From the NCBI RefSeq assembly GCF_026241095.1, contig NZ_JAPFGB010000028.1:1-64000 (forward strand): DNA of 64,000 bases, given 5' to 3'. The position numbers and the translations under genes are program-made. Every line of letters starts with the position of its first letter. The stretch's first letter is position 1. Below, piece after piece: positions 60,219 through 64,000 of this stretch. Origin of the DNA: Saccharopolyspora sp. NFXS83 (GTDB lineage: Bacteria > Actinomycetota > Actinomycetes > Mycobacteriales > Pseudonocardiaceae). The notes below the pieces were generated by a model. The model did no database searches, had not been told where the DNA came from, and saw only the letters and a list, made by a program, of their open reading frames with translations.

Positions 60219-62306
60219 ATGGCCGATCAACCGCGACTGCTGGAAGGACTCGATCCGGAGCAGCGGGCGGCGGTCACCGCGCCACGCGGCCCGGTGTGCG
60301 TGCTCGCGGGTGCGGGCACCGGCAAGACCCGGACCATCACGCACCGCATCGCGCACCTGGTCCAGCGCGGGCTCGTCGTTCCGCAGCAGGTCCTGGCGGT
60401 GACGTTCACGGCTCGCGCGGCGGGTGAGATGCGCACTCGGTTGCGCGCCCTCGGTGCCGCCGGGGTGCAGGCGCAGACGTTCCACGCCGCCGCGTTCCGG
60501 CAGCTGCGCTACTTCTGGCCGCGGGTGCACGACTCGCAGGTGTGGCCGCTGGTGGACAACAAGTTCCGGCTGGTCATGCAGGCCGCGAACCGCGTCGGCC
60601 TGTCCACCGAGAAGGAGTCGGTGCGCGACCTGGCAGGCGAGATCGAGTGGTCCAAGTCCTGCCTGATCTCCCCCGACCAGTACGCCACCGCCGCTGCCCG
60701 CGCCGGGCGCGACGCGCCGGTGGTCCCGCAGCAGCTCGCGAAGGTCTTCGCCACCTACGAGGAGCTCAAGAACGACGCGCGGATGCTGGACTTCGACGAC
60801 TTGCTGCTGCACACCGTCGCCATCCTGGAGGAGCACCCGGAGGTCGCCGAGGAGTTCCGCGGTCGCTACCGCTCCTTCGTCGTCGACGAGTACCAGGACG
60901 TCAACCCGCTGCAGCAGCGCGTGCTCGACGCGTGGCTCGGGGGCCGCGACGACCTGACCGTGGTCGGCGACGCGAACCAGACCATCTACTCCTTCGCCGG
61001 GGCCGCCCCGAAGTGGCTGATCGGGTTCCCGAAGCGCTTCCCGGAGGCGGCCGTGGTGCGCCTGGAGCGGGACTACCGCTCCACGCCGCAGGTCGTGTCG
61101 CTGGCGAACCGGGTGATCGGAGCCGCCCGCGAACGTCCCGCGGGCACGCGGCTCAAGCTGATCGGGCAGCGCCCGGACGGCCCGGAACCGGATTTCGCCG
61201 AGTACGACCACGAACCCGCCGAGGCGGAGGCCATCGCCCGCAAGATCGCCGCGCTGGCGGGCAAGGGCGTGGCGCTGTCCGAGATCGCGATCCTGTTCCG
61301 GGTCAACGCCCAGTCCGAGGTGTACGAGAAGGCGCTGTCCGACGCCGAGATCCCGTACCAGGTGCGCGGTGGTGAGCGGTTCTTCAACCGCCCCGAGGTG
61401 CGCCAGGCCGTGGTGGCGCTGCGCACCGCCGCCAACCGGGGCGCCGATCCGGGTGCCGACCTGCCCGCCTCGGTGCGGGCCGTGCTGGCCGAGGTCGGGC
61501 TCACCGAGGAACCTCCGGTCGGGGGCTCGGCGCGGGAGCGCTGGGAGTCGCTGATCGCGCTCGTCGAACTCGCCGAGGAGCTCGCGGCCGTCGCCGACGA
61601 GGCGGACCTGGCCCGCTACGTCGCCGAGCTGGAGCTGCGCGCCGAGGCCCAGCACCCGCCGACGGTCGAGGGCGTCACGCTCGCTTCGCTGCACTCGGCG
61701 AAGGGCCTGGAGTGGGACGCGGTGTTCCTCGCCGGACTCGCCGAGGGCACCATGCCGATCCAGCACGCCGACGACGACGCGGGCATCGAGGAGGAGCGCA
61801 GGCTGCTCTACGTCGGTGTCACCCGAGCCCGGGAGCACCTGCACCTGTCCTGGGCGCTGGCGCGGGCCGCCGACGGCCGGCGCTACCGCCGCCGCAGCCG
61901 GTTCCTCTACGGGGTGATCCCGGAGCGCCACCCGGCGGCGCTGACCGCGAAGAGCCGCACCCCCGAACCCGGCCCCACCCGCAAGCAGGCCACCCCGCGC
62001 TGCCGCAACTGCGAGTCGGTCCTGGTGAGCACGATGGACATCAAGCTGGGCCGCTGCTCCACGTGCCCGTCCGACGTGGACGAGGGCCTGCTGGACCGGT
62101 TGCGCGCCTGGCGCGGTGATCGCGCGAAGCAGTTGAAGGTTCCCGCCTACGTGGTGTTCACCGACGCGACGCTCACCGCCATCGCCGAGCAGCGCCCGTC
62201 CGACGAGGCGGCCCTGGTCGCGATCTCCGGGATCGGCGCCAGCAAGGTCCGCAGGTTCGGGGAGGACGTGCTGGCGTTGATCCAGCGCGAGCACGACCGG
62301 AACTGA
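60219..62306 (+). CDS. uvrD2: UvrD2 helicase with Cys4 and HRDC domains
   Basis: A 695-residue SF1A helicase. Walker [11 protein letters not shown] is near residue 30; then [18 protein letters not shown] (motif II), [15 protein letters not shown] (III), [21 protein letters not shown] (V) and [17 protein letters not shown] (VI). After about residue 585 come four cysteines (CRNCESVL ... GRCSTCP) and a C-terminal HRDC domain ([27 protein letters not shown]). This layout is that of mycobacterial UvrD2, an essential DNA-dependent helicase. ATG 60219 is preferred over ATG 60210. Confidence 0.94.
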   Translation: MADQPRLLEGLDPEQRAAVTAPRGPVCVLAGAGTGKTRTITHRIAHLVQRGLVVPQQVLAVTFTARAAGEMRTRLRALGAAGVQAQTFHAAAFRQLRYFWPRVHDSQVWPLVDNKFRLVMQAANRVGLSTEKESVRDLAGEIEWSKSCLISPDQYATAAARAGRDAPVVPQQLAKVFATYEELKNDARMLDFDDLLLHTVAILEEHPEVAEEFRGRYRSFVVDEYQDVNPLQQRVLDAWLGGRDDLTVVGDANQTIYSFAGAAPKWLIGFPKRFPEAAVVRLERDYRSTPQVVSLANRVIGAARERPAGTRLKLIGQRPDGPEPDFAEYDHEPAEAEAIARKIAALAGKGVALSEIAILFRVNAQSEVYEKALSDAEIPYQVRGGERFFNRPEVRQAVVALRTAANRGADPGADLPASVRAVLAEVGLTEEPPVGGSARERWESLIALVELAEELAAVADEADLARYVAELELRAEAQHPPTVEGVTLASLHSAKGLEWDAVFLAGLAEGTMPIQHADDDAGIEEERRLLYVGVTRAREHLHLSWALARAADGRRYRRRSRFLYGVIPERHPAALTAKSRTPEPGPTRKQATPRCRNCESVLVSTMDIKLGRCSTCPSDVDEGLLDRLRAWRGDRAKQLKVPAYVVFTDATLTAIAEQRPSDEAALVAISGIGASKVRRFGEDVLALIQREHDRN

Positions 62307-62347
62307 CGCCGCTGAGCAGGAACTCCGCCCCCATCGGCGGAACTTCG

Positions 62348-62386
62348 AAAAATCGGTTGCGGCGCGCTTCCGGCGCCTCATAGTCT
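62348..62386 (+). promoter_or_regulatory. whiB7 promoter with WhiB7-type AT-rich box
   Basis: AAAAAT (62348-62353) lies 3 nt upstream of a -35 TTGCGG (62357-62362), followed after 18 nt by -10 TAGTCT (62381-62386). An A/T tract just before TTG is the known target of the WhiB7 AT-hook, so the gene should be autoactivated. Confidence 0.8.
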
Positions 62387-62445
62387 GCAACAGCGCAAGC
62401 CGTGGTGTACGGAACCCGGCGTGATCCGGAGGGGAGGTGGCAGCG

Positions 62446-62628
62446 ATGACCGGCATTCAGAAGCTCGGTACCCCTGGCCACCCCATGTCCGGGGGTATCG
62501 CGCTGTTCCGCGGTCGCACAGCGACCCAGCCTGGCTATGAGCGTGTCATCGCTGTGCCGCGTCCGAATGACGCCGGCCTCCCGGTTGATGGCCGTTTCGT
62601 GCCGGTTCGCGCGGAGCTTGATCCTTGA
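62446..62628 (+). CDS. whiB7 leader ORF (uORF), 60 residues
   Basis: A 60-codon ORF starting at ATG 62446, 8 nt after GGGGAGG, about 53 nt into the predicted transcript. It begins MTGIQKLGTPGHPMSGGIA and ends ELDP before TGA at 62626-62628. Unlike most genes here it uses many CCT, CGT and GTT codons in the second half. It ends 37 nt before an intrinsic terminator, as in the ribosome-monitored attenuators known for whiB7/wblC. Antibiotic-slowed ribosomes would allow readthrough. Confidence 0.8.
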   Translation: MTGIQKLGTPGHPMSGGIALFRGRTATQPGYERVIAVPRPNDAGLPVDGRFVPVRAELDP

Positions 62629-62665
62629 TCTCCTGACCGAGGACACGCTCCAGGCTCTTCTTCGA

Positions 62666-62703
62666 GGCCGCGGACCCGCACCAGCCGGGTCCGCGGCCCT
62701 TTT
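62666..62703 (+). terminator. whiB7 transcription attenuator
   Basis: GGCCGCGGACCCG and CGGGTCCGCGGCC form a perfect 13-bp stem around a 7-nt loop, followed by C and TTTT. It stands between the leader ORF and whiB7. Confidence 0.88.
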
Positions 62704-62805
62704 CGTATCTCCAACTTCGAGAAGCAGCGCCATCCAACGCATTCCTGGGGAAATACCGATCGTCCGTGCGGGCACGTGCACTGCCCCGAGCAGACAGGAG
62801 GAGAG

Positions 62806-63147
62806 ATGTTGACCACCAGCGTCCCGATACAGCCCGAGAGCAGGGCTGTCGACGCAGGATGTGACGGCGCCGTCGGAGCGTTGCTCGACGGCGCCACCGA
62901 CCGGGCCGACGAGGTTCCCTGCCGGAGGGACCCCGACCTCTGGTTCGCCGAAAGCCCGGGCGACCTGGACCGGGCGAAGAACCTGTGCGGGCAGTGCCCG
63001 CTCAAGCAGCGCTGCCTGGACGGCGCGCTGTCCCGTGGCGAGCCCTGGGGGGTGTGGGGCGGCGAGATCTTCGAACGCGGAGCAGTGGTGGCTCGCAAGC
63101 GTTCCCGAGGCCGCCCCCGCAAGAACCCCGTACCCGCCGTCGCTTAG
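62806..63147 (+). CDS. whiB7: WhiB7 antibiotic-response transcription activator
   Basis: A 113-residue WhiB protein. Four cluster cysteines Cys39, Cys61, Cys64, Cys70 (the last three in CGQCPLKQRC) bind a 4Fe-4S cluster; EPWGVWGGE (79-87) is the sigma-binding turn; the C-terminal AT-hook SRGRPRKN (RGRP core at 101-104) is specific to WhiB7. It works with the primary sigma factor to turn on intrinsic antibiotic-resistance genes. The ATG follows AGGAGGAG. Expression is controlled by the attenuated leader and by its own promoter box. Confidence 0.95.
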   Translation: MLTTSVPIQPESRAVDAGCDGAVGALLDGATDRADEVPCRRDPDLWFAESPGDLDRAKNLCGQCPLKQRCLDGALSRGEPWGVWGGEIFERGAVVARKRSRGRPRKNPVPAVA

Positions 63148-63191
63148 GCCATGACCGGCGATCGTCCCGCACGACCGAAGGAGCTAACGAC

Positions 63192-63416
63192 ATGAACCGG
63201 TTCGACCTCACCCGCATCCACCCCGACGGCTCGAAGGAAGCGATCCGAATGCTGTTGCCAGAGGACATGGCACGTATCCGACAACACGACCTGCTGATCG
63301 AGGTGCGCCGCGACCGGCTGGCCCGCCAGGCCACCGCCGGTCGCTGGTGGCGCCGCTTGGCGCGGTACGCGCATCAACGCGCGGACCACGCGGAGGGGGA
63401 GATCACCAGGCCGTAA
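63192..63416 (+). CDS. Small basic hypothetical protein downstream of whiB7
   Basis: A 74-residue protein starting at ATG 63192, 9 nt after AGGAG. It begins MNRFDLTRIHPDGSKEAIRM, contains an acidic-basic helix (PEDMARIRQHDLLIEVRRDR) and ends in a Trp/Arg-rich stretch (GRWWRRLARYAHQRADHA). It lies 44 nt after whiB7 without a terminator in between, so it may be induced together with it. I do not recognise the family. Confidence 0.65.
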   Translation: MNRFDLTRIHPDGSKEAIRMLLPEDMARIRQHDLLIEVRRDRLARQATAGRWWRRLARYAHQRADHAEGEITRP

Positions 63417-63419
63417 AGT
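63414..63419 (+). promoter_or_regulatory. -10 hexamer of leaderless methyltransferase gene
   Basis: TAAAGT overlaps the stop codon of the preceding gene and ends 8 nt before GTG 63428. Confidence 0.4.
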
Positions 63420-63427
63420 GCACGCTC

Positions 63428-64000
63428 GTGGCTCACTCGCACGATGGAATCGACTGGGACGCCAAGATCGCACGGTTGCGCGAAGGCGATGAACTGGCCG
63501 CCCCGGAGACCGCTGATCTGGTGCGCGACCTGCTCCGCCCGCAGGACCGCACGGTGATCGACATCGGTTCCGGCGCGGGCGGTGCCGCGACCGCGTTCGC
63601 GGACGCCATGTGGGACACCGGGGGAACGATCATCCTCGTCGACTCCGCGCCGGAGCTGCTGGCCGCGGCGGCGCGCAACACCGCCGCCACGGCCGGTCCC
63701 GACGTCCGGGTGCTCTCGGTGCAGGCCGACGTGGCCCGCGGCGACCTGTCCGCCGTGGGCCAGGCCGACCTGGTCTTCGCCTCGTTCGTGGTGCACCACC
63801 TGCCGGATCAGCTCGCGGGCCTGCGGCGGTTGCTGAAGCTGGTGCGGCCCGGCGGGCGGCTCGCCCTGGTCGAGTCCGGCCTGGAACCGCGGGTGCTGCC
63901 GTGGGACGTCGGGGTCGGTGAACCCGGCCTGGAGTCGCGGCTCGCGGCGGCGCGGGCCGACTGGTTCCGCGAGATGCGGGCCGAGATGCCGGGCTCGGTC
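63428..64000 (+). CDS. Class I SAM-dependent methyltransferase (3' end outside window)
   Basis: An open frame of at least 191 codons runs from GTG 63428 to the window end. Motif I is TVIDIGSGAGGAATAFA, motif II TIILVDSAPELL, then DLVFASFVVHHLP (motif IV) and KLVRPGGRLALVESG (post-motif). This is a typical SAM-binding Rossmann fold acting on a small molecule or other unknown substrate. The start has no Shine-Dalgarno. The C-terminal part is missing from the window. Confidence 0.85.
   Translation, partial: MAHSHDGIDWDAKIARLREGDELAAPETADLVRDLLRPQDRTVIDIGSGAGGAATAFADAMWDTGGTIILVDSAPELLAAAARNTAATAGPDVRVLSVQADVARGDLSAVGQADLVFASFVVHHLPDQLAGLRRLLKLVRPGGRLALVESGLEPRVLPWDVGVGEPGLESRLAAARADWFREMRAEMPGSV

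Overview
The window is one continuous stretch of very GC-rich actinobacterial chromosome. GTG starts are frequent, codon third positions are mostly G or C, AdnAB replaces RecBCD, and a WhiB7 regulator, a conservon-type kinase locus and ESX-type secretion substrates are present. Gene content and order fit a Pseudonocardiaceae member (Saccharopolyspora or a relative). From about 17.4 kb to the end, many genes match, in recognisable but rearranged order, the M. tuberculosis Rv3197A-Rv3212 neighbourhood as I remember it: Rv3212-like propeller, rhlE, ferritin-like protein, DUF3107, TetR, DUF3152, moeZ, TIGR02569, alkyltransferase-like protein, adnA/adnB, K+ channel, nudC, uvrD2, whiB7. The organism assignment and the synteny are from memory, not from a search.

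Layout. 0-7.4 kb: a CitE-like lyase, a large patatin-like protein, a CPBP protease, a small membrane protein and a YefM-YoeB toxin-antitoxin pair with a paired-palindrome operator. 7.6-10.8 kb: an LpqY-SugA-SugB sugar importer without its ATPase. 10.8-15 kb: a CAP-domain secreted protein, two tiny ORFs, corA with a structured leader and leader peptide, a Nudix hydrolase and a PH-domain pair. 15-22.4 kb: PHP phosphoesterase, RecB-type nuclease, membrane protein, propeller protein, RhlE helicase, ferritin-like protein, DUF3107. 22.4-25.4 kb: a TetR-controlled divergent cluster (DUF4873, AurF-like di-iron oxygenase, alpha/beta hydrolase). 25.5-32.6 kb: second TetR, hydrolase, DUF3152 putative metalloprotease, moeZ, TIGR02569 kinase-like protein, HemD-like protein, ATL protein. 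32.6-36.4 kb: a conservon lacking its GTPase. 37-46.5 kb: a GH18 protein with a DasR-like operator, then adnA, a small gene and adnB. 46.9-52.9 kb: hypotheticals, DoxX, K+ channel, zinc metalloprotease, DUF2207. 53-56.2 kb: an ESX substrate/chaperone module of lower GC. 56.5-64 kb: two M16 peptidases overlapping nudC, uvrD2, whiB7 with its attenuator leader, a small gene and a truncated methyltransferase.

The strongest unexplained signal is upstream of corA (13.04-13.24 kb, minus strand). A 23-codon ORF with a perfect ribosome binding site ends inside a fully paired three-way-junction RNA, and an 8-nt segment of that RNA is repeated just before the corA ribosome binding site, so two structures exclude each other. 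This looks like a translation-sensing switch. The second is a four-copy dispersed element: a long nested palindrome followed by an array of UUCG mini-hairpins, placed in the same orientation after gene ends. A recurring arrangement is a TAnnnT-like hexamer 6-8 nt before a GTG/ATG start with no Shine-Dalgarno, implying many leaderless mRNAs. No rRNA, tRNA, CRISPR array, IS element or replication origin was seen.
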